From: Bolinopsis microptera | Taxonomy: Eukaryota > Ctenophora > Tentaculata > Lobata > Bolinopsidae | DNA: 64,000 bases | Assembly: GCF_026151205.1 (NCBI RefSeq) | Contig: NC_087079.1 | Span: forward strand, 3,801,230-3,865,229 | Reading direction: 5' to 3' | Notes under the pieces: model-generated | What the model was told of the DNA's origin: nothing | What the model saw: the letters and a program-made list of their open reading frames with translations, nothing else | Databases searched by the model: none | In this document: in pieces, positions 47,499 through 58,922 of the stretch | Layout: every line of letters begins with the position of its first letter | How positions within the stretch are numbered: the stretch's first letter is position 1 | Translations under genes and position numbers: made by a program

Positions 47499-49756
47499 TC
47501 ACGCTTTAAGAAACAAAGCTGCTTGTGACACATCGACAGCTCCCTCTTCTCGTTTAGCAAAGCAGCTGTACAGCCACAGTGCCCAGGCTATTAGTCTGTT
47601 CCTCAGGTCCAACACAAAGAAATGCCACTCAAACTTCGCCTGGAAAGTAACGATTATCAGCAGATTCGTTATGTTTTCTTATTATTGTATAGGTAGCTGG
47701 TAGATTTTGTTCAAAATAAAATGTTGCTAGACCGACGATAAATGTATGAAATTAAAATATACGGTGAAAATTTACTTGAGATTTAAGCTTAATAATGTCT
47801 GCAGTATAAAATGTTCAGCTTACCCGTGATTGAAGATTTGTGAAGAAATCTTCATCCTTTTTCGAGTTCTTAACGGCCACTTCTGCCATGAGTCTTACTC
47901 TGTTTATTGGTACACCAAACGATAAGTTTATTCCCTGATGGCGTGATTCAGGATTAGAATTAGAAAACTGGTTGTCTGAAAATGTTTTTCTTGATTTCGA
48001 ATTTGAGGAATGAATTGCATTAAGTTTAAAGATGCTAGTCCCCCCGAAATACTGGCAGAGTTGAGGAACATGGCACACTAATGGCTTGTAAGATGTGGTA
48101 AGTCACAACTTACTTTTTAAAACTGAAAAGGGGGAAACTATGTAAAATATGCAATACCTGGATAAGACGGAGGTTTCTGAAGACAAGAGCTAGTTCCTTT
48201 GGTAAGGTGTCAAGAGTATCATGTGCCATGTGCCGTATTAACTCCATTTGTTCCTTTTCTTCTTCATTCATGTCTATCACCTTCTTTCTACGCTCACCAT
48301 GCATCCCTCCGAAACCCAACTCCTTCATTTTACCGTAGGGTTGGAAAAACAAAAGGGTGGCCATCATGTCAGGAAAATTTAGCCCAAGTATTTTACCACT
48401 ACTTTGAACTTCATCATGGTCATCAATGATTACAGAGTGCCAGAAGGAGGCGAACGCTTGTCGATACTCCGTTGGCAGGTGCTCATAAAGCCCGTGATCA
48501 ATCACCACTATCTCTGTTTTTCCAGTTCGGTGATTTTTTCTAACCATTAGGTTTCCCGGATGAGGATCACTATGAATATTTCCAGTTCTGAAAATTTGTT
48601 CTGAGAATATTCGAATAACCTTGGTCATGATTTCTTTAGTATCAAAGCCAGCAGCTTTAATTTTCTCAGCATCAGTCAGACTGATTCCTTCAGCAAAATC
48701 CATTGTTAAAATTCGCTTGCTGGTCAGTTTCCAATGAACTGCAGGAACATACATAAAATCCAAATCTTTCAGTTCATTCTTACATGAATCAGAATTTCTG
48801 CCTTCTGTAACAAAATCTAATTCTTTTTTAAGGCTATCAAAAACATGAGGCATGACATTCAGGAAGGGGATACCAGGAATAAACCAATCCAATACTCGTA
48901 AAAGAAAAAGACAAGTTCCTTTGTCCATCTTGAACCTTTTAGCGATATCAAAATACTGAACTTTAATAGCAACCTTCTTTCCACAATGAGTCTGTCCCAG
49001 AAAAACCTGGGCAATAGAAGCCCCTGCTATAGGGTCCCGTTTGAAATTTGCATAGAGTTTCTCTGGTTGTGCACCAAGATCTTCTACAAACATGTGTTCT
49101 ATTTCACCACTTTGCCTCTCAAAGATATTGCTCAATAAAGGTTTCAATGCCGCAGCAAACTCTTGTGGCAACATAGATGAATAAGTAGCCATACCCTGAC
49201 CAATTTTGATGTAAGACCCACCGTTAACTAGCATAACATTAGCAATACGATTAGCTGCGAATTCCCAAAACTTGTGTTGAATTTCTTTGTACTTCTGCTG
49301 TTCTGGTGTCAGCTCAACTTCCTCGACATTTTTTCCATTTGGTTTACCAAACGGGTTTTCGTCAGGCTGTTCTGGTTTCACCACGCCCCAATATGAATAT
49401 TTGTAAACAGCCATGATTAAAGCAGCGTTAGAGACAGTTCTAACAAAGCGGACAATACCAGTTAACATAACATTGTGATCTGAGAGATTCCACTCAGATG
49501 GTGATAAAGTTGAGTATCCGACACAAAACACTCCATAAGCTCCACCCAGGTAACCAAAAGACTTTAGAGGAGTCCAAATAACAGTAAGATTGACTTTCAA
49601 AAAATCGATTGTATACTTGAGAAATTGTCTTGACCTGTTTAACGGATATGGTTTGGTAGCAAACATTCTTACACATGGCTTAGCTGTCCTTGGTAATACA
49701 CGGCAACATTTTAAAGTAGATCTCGGCTGAAGCCGATTTATAGATTGTCTGATCAT
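47499..49756 (-). CDS. ABC1/ADCK family atypical kinase, ADCK5-like
   Basis: Three exons: 48158-49756, 47824-47934 and 47499-47639, all phase 0; 616 aa. The N-terminus (MIRQSINRLQPRSTLK) is Arg-rich and acid-free, a mitochondrial leader; a hydrophobic stretch lies near 68-85. UbiB-family marks are KIGQ (184-187), an alanine-rich loop (AGASIAQV), VAIKVQ (Lys265), ELDFVTEGRN, HSDPHPGN (395-402) and IDHGLY (Asp420). EQIFRTGNIHSDPHPGN and the C-terminal INLSFGVPINRVRLMAEVAV favour ADCK5 over ADCK1/2/3/4. The family is linked to mitochondrial lipid and coenzyme Q biology. The C-terminal exons are short and would be missed by a plain ORF scan. Confidence 0.92.
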
Positions 49757-50501
49757 TTAAAACCACCTCCTCACAAGTATCAGATCATGTTATCATTTAC
49801 ATTTTCAGTTGGCCAGCTTGATCGAAGTCCTTTCCTTCATTACCAATTAATATCCCTAAAATATCAGGTTGTTTTTGAAAATACAATTTGCAATCAAAAT
49901 TGGGTACACAGAAAGGGTATGATATAATATGATAATATCATGAACACTAATATTATCATAAACTCATAAAAAGTACATAATATGTATGGACCACACAATA
50001 TTGAATAATAATAATAATTGACATGTTTGTCACTTTTTTAAACTTTCATTTTTCAAGTCAAGTAACACGCCAGAGTTTTTAAAATTATTCGATTTTGTGA
50101 ACAAATAAGATGCACAAAAATAATTACTGAAAAACGATTCTTTATTCATAGATTCATAGAATTAATGTAGACCATACTTCACTGAACAAAGCATAAAACT
50201 AGAAATCCGTTGGGTCCGGGTTTGAATTATTATTATGTATAATGCTCAACAGTGAAGAGTGTGATCACTCCGTATTACATGGTAAAAAAGTTTACTGCAA
50301 TCATACATAGATGAGTGATTACAATTGGAAATCAAATATTATAAAATAATATAAAGTGCAGCAACTTTAAACATAAATTCCAGCGAATCATAAACACAAA
50401 CAAAATAATCAAGTCTGAACACATAGAATTCGAATCTTTTGCTGGCATCAGTTATACTGTCAATCAAAGTACAGCACAGCAGCATTTTATCTTCAAATAT
50501 T
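49757..50501. other. Intergenic between ADCK5 and the membrane protein gene
   Basis: AT-rich, with a few aata microsatellite-like runs near 49990. Holds the ADCK5 promoter and the 3' UTR of the gene to the right. No gene is supported. Confidence 0.5.
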
Positions 50502-51913
50502 TCAGACTGTAGATATAAGTCCAGAGCGGAGAGCGTAGACAGCACCAGACAGTGCATAGTGAAACAGATCAATGCGATACACCGGCCCTATCTTTCCTGA
50601 AACAATGATCAAGTTAGGCAACTGGAACATTCAGTCACCTTGTCAGTGGCGTAACGTTGCCTGTTGGCGCCCCCCTGCCGAAAAAAGCGCCCCCCTGTTG
50701 GCGCCCCCTCCCTTTTGGTGCCCCTCCCTAAAATTGAACAAATTAGGTGATTTTAGAGAATACGCCGGTAAAATCTCTAAAAAAGTGTGTATCTAGAGCA
50801 AAACGCGCAGTTTTGCTAGTACTTTAGTTAAGTTTTCGAAATTGTCCCGCATTCAAACGACGATTTGGCGCCCCCCTAAGACGGCGCCCCCCTGCACAGC
50901 GGGGTCAGCAGGGCCTTTCGTTACGCCACTGCACCTTGTCAACAACAAAAATACGTGCTGACAGTGAATAACTATCGAATGATAGACAGCCGAAATCTGG
51001 GGACAGGAAAATAATAAAGAGATAAAAGTGGCAAATATCAAATGTTGCCAAAGGTTTGGCGAAAATAACCTATGTCCAAATATAATTAGCATAAGTAAAA
51101 ATACCTGTTACTCCAAAAAGTCCAGAGAGCAAGAGTAGCCCACTAGCCATGAGGTAGTTTTGGTTGCTGTTGATGATTGCAGAGTATGTGAGCCCGAGAA
51201 GTGTGGCAGGAACCAACATCTTCCGGGTATTCTCGTACTGTAACATTGAATAAAATGTTTTGAACCTGTCTCCTTGTTCAGAAAATACCATCAATTTGAA
51301 TCTTCTATAATGAGCCTGATCCAAGCCCCTTTAATTAAATTACAATACTTATAATTTACCTGTGTGGTACAAACATGCATTCCAAGAATAATTAAGATAT
51401 CCCAGCCAGGTGAAACAAGAGATAGCTTGGCTCCTTGGTTGAGTTGAATGGAAGCAAAAAGGAGAAGCATCCAGGGAAAACCCACTGCTCCACCGTGAAG
51501 AGACAGAGTAGTGTGAATGTCCTTGACAGAGTCACAACCACTAAATCGTGCTACACCAGCAAAAGCAGCCAGGCCTGCTAATATGAATCCGTAGATCAGG
51601 AAAACATTTTCCTTTTTCTGAAAAAAAAGGTTTATTCAGATAACTTGGGCAAGCTTCACAAGTGAACAAATCACATATTTTTAAAAGTATCTAGATGCTG
51701 CATTGAGCAATTGAATAACTCTTAATTGCCTCAGTTGTTACTGAGAACCCCTCATTTGACTTAAATAAGTAAAGTGATCAATACAAAATATCATTTTGTA
51801 TGAAAGTTTGAAAACATAAAAATGAGACCCACCACGAAGATGTCATAACTTGCCACGAGACAAGTAAGCGAGAGGACTGCGTCGGACACAGCTGTTGAGA
51901 TTTGCTTTGTCAT
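50502..51913 (-). CDS. Unidentified small multi-pass membrane protein
   Basis: Four exons: 51833-51913, 51360-51617, 51105-51237 and 50502-50596, with GT-AG introns and consistent phases (0, 0, 1); 188 aa. The start is MTKQISTAVSDAVLSL. About five or six hydrophobic segments follow (for example VFLIYGFILAGLAAFAGVA, AVGFPWMLLLFASIQL, DILIILGMHVC, LVPATLLGLTYSAI, LMASGLLLLSGLFGV), with the end DLFHYALSGAVYALRSGL. The exon-phase agreement over four exons makes the gene real, but I do not recognise the family; a TMEM-type orphan is likely. A hAT-like MITE sits in intron 3. Confidence 0.8.
50644..50931. mobile_element. hAT-like MITE, copy 1
   Basis: 288 bp with terminal inverted repeats cagtggcgtaacg / cgttacgccactg and an exact 8-bp target duplication caccttgt on both sides (50636-50643, 50932-50939). 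The interior is rich in 'ggcgcccccc' runs. The 8-bp duplication and CAGTGGCGTA ends are hAT hallmarks. It lies within intron 3 of the membrane protein gene. The sequence is the inverse of copy 3 at 58635 and of the same length. Confidence 0.95.
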
Positions 51914-52656
51914 GCCTAAAGTTTGAATTAGTCATCTGAAAGCTACTTAGAGTTGGAGCATTTACTCATCACAAGCATTGAAAATAGAAGGTGCTTTACC
52001 CTCCTACAAACATATGTTGATACATCAATGAAAGTCAAGTATTATTGATTGAAAACAATGAATAAACTGCTATAAACTGAAAGAAAATGATAAAATAATC
52101 ATATGAAATTACCAAATTATAAAAGTAGCACAGAATTAATTACTGTTTTACAGTTAAACCACTATAAAAACGCTTCTTAGATAAACGGCATTAAAAATCA
52201 AAGATACTGTTTCATATTATTATAGTACTTACATATATTTGAACTGCAACAACATGACTATTAACCATCTTATATAATAAACCTCAAAAAACACAACACT
52301 TCGCAAAATATCACTACATCAAAAATATGTGGCAACATCACACCTATATTGCTATTTTCTTCAGAGTCTATCTGTCATAATAATTTCCACTATCTAAATC
52401 TCAATCGAAAAGAGCATCCATGCATTCTTGGCTTTTAAACACACTCCCATCACTATAGACAATCATAACATCATGTACATGGTATATTATAATATAACTA
52501 ATATTACAAAAGGGGCTTCATCTTATAATTTTAGTCAAGGGGATATTTTCAGCAGATTGTTAAGTGACACATAACATCAAAATCTATGACTCTAGAACTT
52601 ATGAATGGTAATCCATCTTTATTGAGTGAATGGCAAAAGACCAATTAATTTGAAGG
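51914..52656. other. Intergenic between the membrane protein gene and NUDT2
   Basis: AT-rich, no gene seen. Contains the promoter of the membrane protein and the 3' end of NUDT2. Confidence 0.5.
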
Positions 52657-53088
52657 TTAGTGTGAGATTGTTTTGATGAACTGAAATACGTTTTCATACA
52701 TTTTCGAGAATTGGTCATTAGAGGGGTGATGGTTGCGAGAAGTCACAGCCTCATCATACTTCATCCATTGGAATTTAGTATGTTCATGAGAGATAATGAT
52801 TTCATGGTTTGGATCATTGATCTTTGCCAGGAATATCACAATATTGTGTTTTTTCATCCCATATTTTGTGTACTCAAACTGATATCGATAATCATTTATC
52901 ATGGTTAAATCAGATGTCGTCAATCCTGACTCCTCATAAGTTTCCCTCATCGCATTTTCCATTTCGGATTCTCCTTTCTCTCTGCCACCTTTCGGGGGAC
53001 TCCACCTACCATTTGCATTAAATAACAGAAGAACCTCAGGAATTTCATTTTCAAAACGAAACACAATTATTCCAGCAGCATTTCTCAT
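52657..53088 (-). CDS. Bis(5'-nucleosyl)-tetraphosphatase (NUDT2, Nudix)
   Basis: 143 aa from the ATG at 53088 (MRNAAGIIVFR), against 147 in human. The frame is open to 53133, but an acceptor-like tttctcttcag at about 53104 suggests a 5' UTR intron, so the inner ATG is chosen. The full Nudix box GGREKGESEMENAMRETYEE followed by SGL fits Gx5Ex7REUxEExGU. GRWSPPKGG before it and ISHEHTKFQWM after it are typical of the Ap4A hydrolase subfamily. It splits Ap4A to ATP and AMP, controlling stress-linked dinucleotides in the cytosol and nucleus. Confidence 0.94.
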   Translation of the reverse strand: MRNAAGIIVFRFENEIPEVLLLFNANGRWSPPKGGREKGESEMENAMRETYEESGLTTSDLTMINDYRYQFEYTKYGMKKHNIVIFLAKINDPNHEIIISHEHTKFQWMKYDEAVTSRNHHPSNDQFSKMYENVFQFIKTISH

Positions 53089-54059
53089 GGTAATGTCATG
53101 CAAGCTGAAGAGAAATTGTACATCAAAATTCAAAACTGTATATAAGTTGATGTAGATTCTGCTATTAGGTTAACAAAACAAAATTGATTATTATGTTAAT
53201 ACTAACTCAAATATAGTATCATGTTTTATACCTTGAATATATCATATTTTACCTTTAAGTTATTATATTCATAGACATGTCTGAGTGGTTATGTTTTGTT
53301 GTTTCACACACACTCATTCCCTTAGCATGTAAATACAACAAGGATGTAAATATAGAGGATTCAGGTGAACGGAACGAGAGCTAACCCTGAAGGGCAGGTA
53401 GTGTAATGTTTAGCTTATTTTTGGTTTCTATGTAGTAGTTTCAGTTTCTTTGTAATAGTTCCTTTAGTCCTAGGTTTGTAGTTTTGGGGTTACTACTTTC
53501 TAACATACTTTCTTATATTTACAGGGTTGTTTTTAGTTCTAGTGAGTGTCTGCTGCTGTAAGAGTGAAAGCCAGACAAGTCAAGTTCCAGTGTGTGTGTG
53601 TGTGTCACGGGGACCACACAGAAGAACCTAAAGAGAAGATCTAGTGTTTGTGAGTAAGGGAATATCACAACACGTTCACATCACTTCTGGGGAAGTGATA
53701 GAAGAATTAGTTTCTAAGAAGTTAGAAGAAGTTAGAAGAAGTAGTTTATAAGAAGTTTGAACTGTTATTAAGAAGGATTTACAGTTTTGGGAAGATTTGT
53801 TTGTAATCACATTACCACACCACTCACGAGGTTAAGTGAGTGAGAGTTGTGTTTGAGGTCTGTGTAGAGTGACGTGCAGTGATAGTGAGTGCAGCGTTAG
53901 TGTGCTAACCCATTACCAATTTGTTAACAATTTTGTTAACTAGTTGTAACTTAGTTACTAACCCAAATTACAACTTGTTTTACTTTGTCTCCCGTGATTG
54001 ATCAAAATACACAATTTAACAGAATAGACCACCAATGCGTTTTTTAATTATATAATCGT
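53089..54059. other. Intergenic upstream of NUDT2
   Basis: No gene. Contains a (gt)n run at ~53583-53600, an agaagttagaagaagtt short tandem repeat at ~53725, and a series of gtta/ttaac strings at 53910-53960. The first part would hold the NUDT2 promoter. Confidence 0.45.
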
Positions 54060-54408
54060 CAGTGGCGTAACGCTGCCCCGGCCACCCTCAGGGGGCGCCA
54101 AAAAGGCGCCCTTTCTAAACGAAAAGTCGCCCCTAGGTTTTTTCTTGAATTTTTCTTGAATTTTATGACCTCTCGCTAAAAATAACGCCTTATTGGTGTA
54201 TTCCCCTGTCCAATTTAGCGCTCAGTGGGTGTGAAAAACATTTTTGGGGTCCTTTTTTTGCTCCAGGGGCGCTAAAGAGCTGTAGGGGGCGCCAAAAAAA
54301 GGTACCCGACCTTTTTTATTTTTTTTCTAGGGACACAAAAAATTTGGGCGACTTTTTCGAGCCGCCAGGGGGCGCCAAGTTAAATCAGCCACTAACGTTA
54401 CGCCACTG
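54060..54408. mobile_element. hAT-like MITE, copy 2
   Basis: 349 bp, ends cagtggcgtaacg / cgttacgccactg, exact 8-bp target duplication ataatcgt (54052-54059 and 54409-54416). The interior has 'gggggcgcc' blocks like copies 1 and 3, but otherwise a different sequence, so it belongs to a related subfamily. Confidence 0.93.
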
Positions 54409-54780
54409 ATAATCGTGTATAAAGATGTTTGTATGACTTGACTGAAATTTAATTATAATTTCCTAACGCATACAGAGTACAGGTTTACATAACGGCCCTT
54501 GAGGAGCCCTCATTGAAAACCTCCCAAGACATTTTGTCTCAGCATTATTTCATATGCAGCCGGTGCTTAGTGAAAGCTCCCTTCAAATTATGGTTTGTAA
54601 AATTTAATAAAACAAGAAATTCAATAAAAAAGAAATTTAATTTTCGCACATTTTACCAAATTTATAACAATAAAATATAATGCTCATTTTGTGTATGATT
54701 TTGTGTCCTTGACTGCTAACTGGGTTGAAAACGGACAGGCAACTAGAACGGGGTAAACAATGTACAGGAAAACAAATTTT
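54409..54780. other. Intergenic, nothing recognised
   Basis: AT-rich, no gene seen. Confidence 0.4.
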
Positions 54781-55585
54781 AGGAAAACAAATTTAAATTT
54801 TGGTATTTATTAATAACAATCAAAACATATCATATCATAAAAATAAAGCCACGCGTTGGTTGACTGCCTCAGTAAGGTGAATAATTTAAGCTTGAAGGTG
54901 CCCTGCGCATTTACAGAACCTTATGCGGCAATCACATATTCATGAGGACCTGTGAGCGCCAAAATTAATTTAAAGTTTCTAAAAATCATACATCACTACG
55001 AGTTACTCATGCTTTTGGATTATTAGAGTGCGGATTGTCAGGTATTTCATTCATTCATACTTAATCGGTTTAAAGCTGTATATTTAGAACTCACTATTGT
55101 TTAAACTACGAAAGCAGAACGTAGATAATGGACAATATACCAACGACAATACCAAGGACCCGAGTGCCGCATTGACTTTTCCGGATCCGTTTTTACCGAA
55201 GGCTTATCCACCAGTTACTCATGCTGCATGTATAGTCTGATAATATTTTGTCTTACCTCTAGCAAGCATTCTGTAAATTGAAGTGTCGTATTTATTATAG
55301 AAGAGCCAGCCAACCTCCGCATTATAATCTTTTGTGTGCCAAGTTCGTTTATAAAATCTAATCATATAATAAGATTGATCCAATAGTCTAAGATGAACGG
55401 TATATCATAGCTCATCGTTATTAAAATCCGAATGGATGAATTAATCAAGTAATGTTCCCTTTCAACACAACTAAACAACAAACAAATGCTTGCTCACCAG
55501 TGGTGACGCAATCGTAGGGGCATGTAGTTGGTTCAGATAACTCTCACCCCGACGACGGCGTCGAGAAATTATCAAATTATGCATT
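54781..55585. repeat. ~805-bp direct repeat, left copy
   Basis: Nearly identical to 57428-58234, starting at aggaaaacaaatttaaattt and ending at caaattatgcatt. Differences are scattered single bases (for example attatt/attata, ctaaaaat/ctagaaat). The spacing between copies is about 1.84 kb. The arrangement resembles long terminal repeats, but the ends are not a clear TG...CA and no retroviral-type coding region lies between. A tandem or composite duplication is equally possible. Confidence 0.85.
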
Positions 55586-57427
55586 ATAGTCAACTGCAGG
55601 ATACCTGTAAAAGATTCCAAATCTTTTGGTAGGACCTTTCCTTATTGAATCCTCAATCACAGATTGCCCGATAATTCGGTTAAGTTGACCCATGGAGATT
55701 GGATAAAATAAAAAGTCCACAGCGGATTTGCACAAACATGCAGCCTCATGACTCAATAACATGAACAAGCACATGAGTCATGCACATTATATAGTCTAGG
55801 AGTTTCACAGGCATCCTGTCCAGAAACACGGTGAAAGGTAAAATTCCCAGCTACGTCTACCTTGCTAGTATATTTCACATAGCCATGTGTATACGCGTAC
55901 AGCGTGATGCGCTTGTTTCACAAGTAGAATATATAATCCTTTGCCGCCTTCGGCGGTCGCGCGCTACTGCAAGCGAGAGGGCTCTGGTTAGAGCAACTAG
56001 TAAATATAATCTTTGCGGCAGGCGCCACAGCACACGCGCAAATTATTCCCCAAAATCAGGGCTCTTGTTTATAGCAAATAACGTTTAAAAAATAACAAAA
56101 CATATTAACTATGTTAACTTTTGTCATACGTTGTATGACCCAACGCGCACGAGTGCGCGGCTCCCCCTGTATCGTTGAAACTCTACACTATAGTGAAGCG
56201 ACAGTGAGGGTCACCACGTGATACAAGTTAACTTAATTTAAAGATTTTCTCCTAAATATTTAAATGTGCAGTTTATATCCCACAGAAAGCCCTTTCCTCT
56301 AATTGCACGCATTGCAGTAGCTTTTTTTCAAAAGTTATGATCAATCGGGGTTACATTTTTTGCAATGTATTCAAAATCAATTTATGCAGTTATACGAATC
56401 ACAAATTATTTTATAAAATAACAAAATAAAAAAACTCAAAAACTTTTGTTAAGTTGTAAGTTTAAAATAGTTTGTCAAGTCACAGTACGCAAAGTTTCTA
56501 GTTTCACTCATCAAAAATCTTGAAACACATCTTTTATGAATATTACCCGTTACGAAAAACAAACTTACTCAAAAAGAAAAACAACATTTTTATTTACCAC
56601 AAAACAATCAATACATACTTTGTTATATTTATAAATAATGTCAAAGCTGAAAATTCGACCATAATTTAATATAGGCACATCCCGCCGCGCACACAGCCAC
56701 GCCCACACATTGGTGAGTAATTTTTAAGTGCGGCCGTAACAGTAAGTACCGCGCGCAGGGTCGATTGAATTGTAATTTTACAATAACATGATACATTTAT
56801 TAATTGCAAAAGCCAAAATTTCAGAAGCATAATAATTTTTGGGGAAATTTCGGTCGTTCGCGCATTACCTGAGGACCCCAGGCTTTAATGTTGTAAACAA
56901 CATAGAGATTAGGCGGAATAGAGATTAGGCGGAATGACAGGCTGAGCGCGGCCCAGTCATTCGCGCAGTACAGGCATTGATCACTGCAATAGCGGAGAAT
57001 TCCAAAACCGCATGCTCATGATTGAGCGCGCGCGCCTCTGCGCAAAATCGGTACCGCTTAACCATAAAGCACTAGGCAGTACGCGGCTCTGCGTAGACAT
57101 CTGTATCATAAGTTTCATTCAACTACCCATTTATGTGACATGTACAATGAAATTGTATTAAAACAAAAAGTAAATTAATTTTAGTAATAATTGACGTAAA
57201 CATGTGCTTAAATCACTTCTAGCAAGTTTCTATTTGTTTGTATTTTATACATATATATATTTACGCACTGCAGCTATAGCATATATGGTTAATTAATAAA
57301 TTGTCGATGTGAAGTGTCTCGAATTGAAAGTGTCTCGAAAGTTTCTCAATTCCACGTTTCACTTTGGTCGAATCACGTCAACTTAGTGCAAAATGAAGCA
57401 ATTTATAATTACACATCAGGAAAACAA
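55586..57427. other. Interior between the 805-bp direct repeats
   Basis: No gene recognised. Contains the GC-rich repeat at 55873-55997 shared with the left end of the window, and a stretch at 56880-56960 (attaggcggaatgacaggctg) shared with about 1120-1160, itself internally duplicated (tagagattaggcgga twice). The base composition is patchy (CG-rich islands in AT-rich DNA). Confidence 0.5.
55873..55997 (+). repeat. GC-rich repeat, third copy
   Basis: Same family as 537-631 and 2004-2121: cacatagccatgtgtatacg, gccgccttcggcggtcgcgc, gcgagagggctctggttaga. It shows that the left end of the window and this region share element content. Confidence 0.7.
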
Positions 57428-58234
57428 AGGAAAACAAATTTAAATTTTGGTATTTATTAATAACAATCAAAACATATCATATCATAAAAATAAAGCCGCG
57501 CGTTGGTTGACTGCCTCAGTAAGGTGAATAATTTAAGCTTGAAGGTGCCCTGCGCATTTACAGAACCTTATGCGGCAATCACATATATTCATGAGGACCT
57601 GTGAGCGCCAAAATTAATTTAAAGTTTCTAGAAATCATACATCACTACGAGTTACTCATGCTTTTGGATTATAAGAGTGCGGATTGTCAGGTATTTCATT
57701 CATTCATACTTAATCGGTTTAAAGCTGTATATTTAGAACTCACTATTGTTTAAACTACCAAAGCAGAACGTAGATAATGGACAGTATACCGACGACAATA
57801 CCAAGGACCCGAGTGCCGCATTGACTTTTCCGGATCCGTTTTTACCGAAGGCTTATCCACCAGTTACTCATGCTGCATGTATAGTCTGATAATATTTTGT
57901 CTTATCTCTAGCAAGCATTCTGTAAATTGAAGTGTCGTATTTATTATAGAAGAGCCAGCCAACCTCCGCATTATAATCTTTTGTATGCCAAGTTCGTTTA
58001 TAAAATCTAATCATATAATAAGATTGATCCAATAGTCTAAGATGAACGGTATATCATAGCTCATCGTTATTAAAATCCGAATGGATGAATTAATCAAGTA
58101 ATGTTCCCTTTCAACACAACTAAACAACAAACAAATGCTTGCTCACCAGTGGTGACGCAATCGTAGGGGCATGCAGTTGGTTCAGATAACTCTCACCCCG
58201 ACGACGGCGTCGAGAAATTATCAAATTATGCATT
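57428..58234. repeat. ~805-bp direct repeat, right copy
   Basis: Partner of 54781-55585 in the same orientation and almost the same length. Its high identity implies a recent origin of the duplication. Confidence 0.85.
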
Positions 58235-58634
58235 TGCGCCATACTGGACACATTTTATATTTAATATTTTGTGGTTTGTAGAAATTAGTGTCATCTACAG
58301 TATAGCTTAACTGGCGAGCAAGCATCGTCCCACTCGGCCGGGACGAAAATACCGAGTCCAATCACAGAAAGTTAACCAAAAGATAAAAACAACAAGAGCT
58401 CGGATATCAACAAAAATCACACGCTCCAGACGACGGGGGAAGAGAGGAAAGGAAGTAAGCTGCTGGGCTCAACATATTTTGATAATTGTAAACAAATTTG
58501 TTCTTGTGCCCTATAATAATTTGGTATTAAGGTATGACCCTGTACTGTGTGTGATAGTGAAAATGAAAGTGAATGTGAATCTATAATGCGAACGAAACAT
58601 CAAACTGGATGTATTTGGACTTGATAACGTATCC
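58235..58634. other. Intergenic, nothing recognised
   Basis: AT-rich sequence following the right direct repeat; no gene seen. Confidence 0.4.
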
Positions 58635-58922
58635 CAGTGGCGTAACGAAGGGCCCTGCTGACCCCGCTGTGCAGGGGGGCGCCGTCTTAGGGGGGCGCCA
58701 AATCGTCGTTTGAATGTGGGACAATTTCGAAAACTTAACTAAAGTACTAGCAAAACTGCGCGTTTTGCTCTAGATACATACTTTTTTAGAGATTTTACCG
58801 GCGTATCCTCTAAAATCACCTAATTTGTTCAATTTTAGGGAGGGGCACCAAAAGGGGAAGGGGCGCCAACAGGGGGGCGCCTTTTCGGCAGGGGGGCGCC
58901 AACAGGCAACGTTACGCCACTG
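58635..58922. mobile_element. hAT-like MITE, copy 3
   Basis: 288 bp, the inverse of copy 1 and about 97% alike by eye. Ends cagtggcgtaacg / cgttacgccactg; exact 8-bp target duplication acgtatcc (58627-58634, 58923-58930). High identity with copy 1 points to recent activity of an hAT transposase in this genome. Confidence 0.95.

Noticed and set aside
47815-48078. 87-aa ORF as a separate gene
   Set aside because: Only 47824-47934 is coding, as ADCK5 exon 2 with matching phase; the rest is intron sequence.
55577-55774. Minus-strand 65-aa ORF inside the direct-repeat interior
   Set aside because: No recognisable domain, straddles a repeat edge, and such ORFs are expected by chance.
54781-58234. 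A complete LTR retrotransposon
   Set aside because: No gag, protease, RT or integrase coding sequence, no clear TG...CA ends and no primer-binding site visible. Kept as direct repeats.
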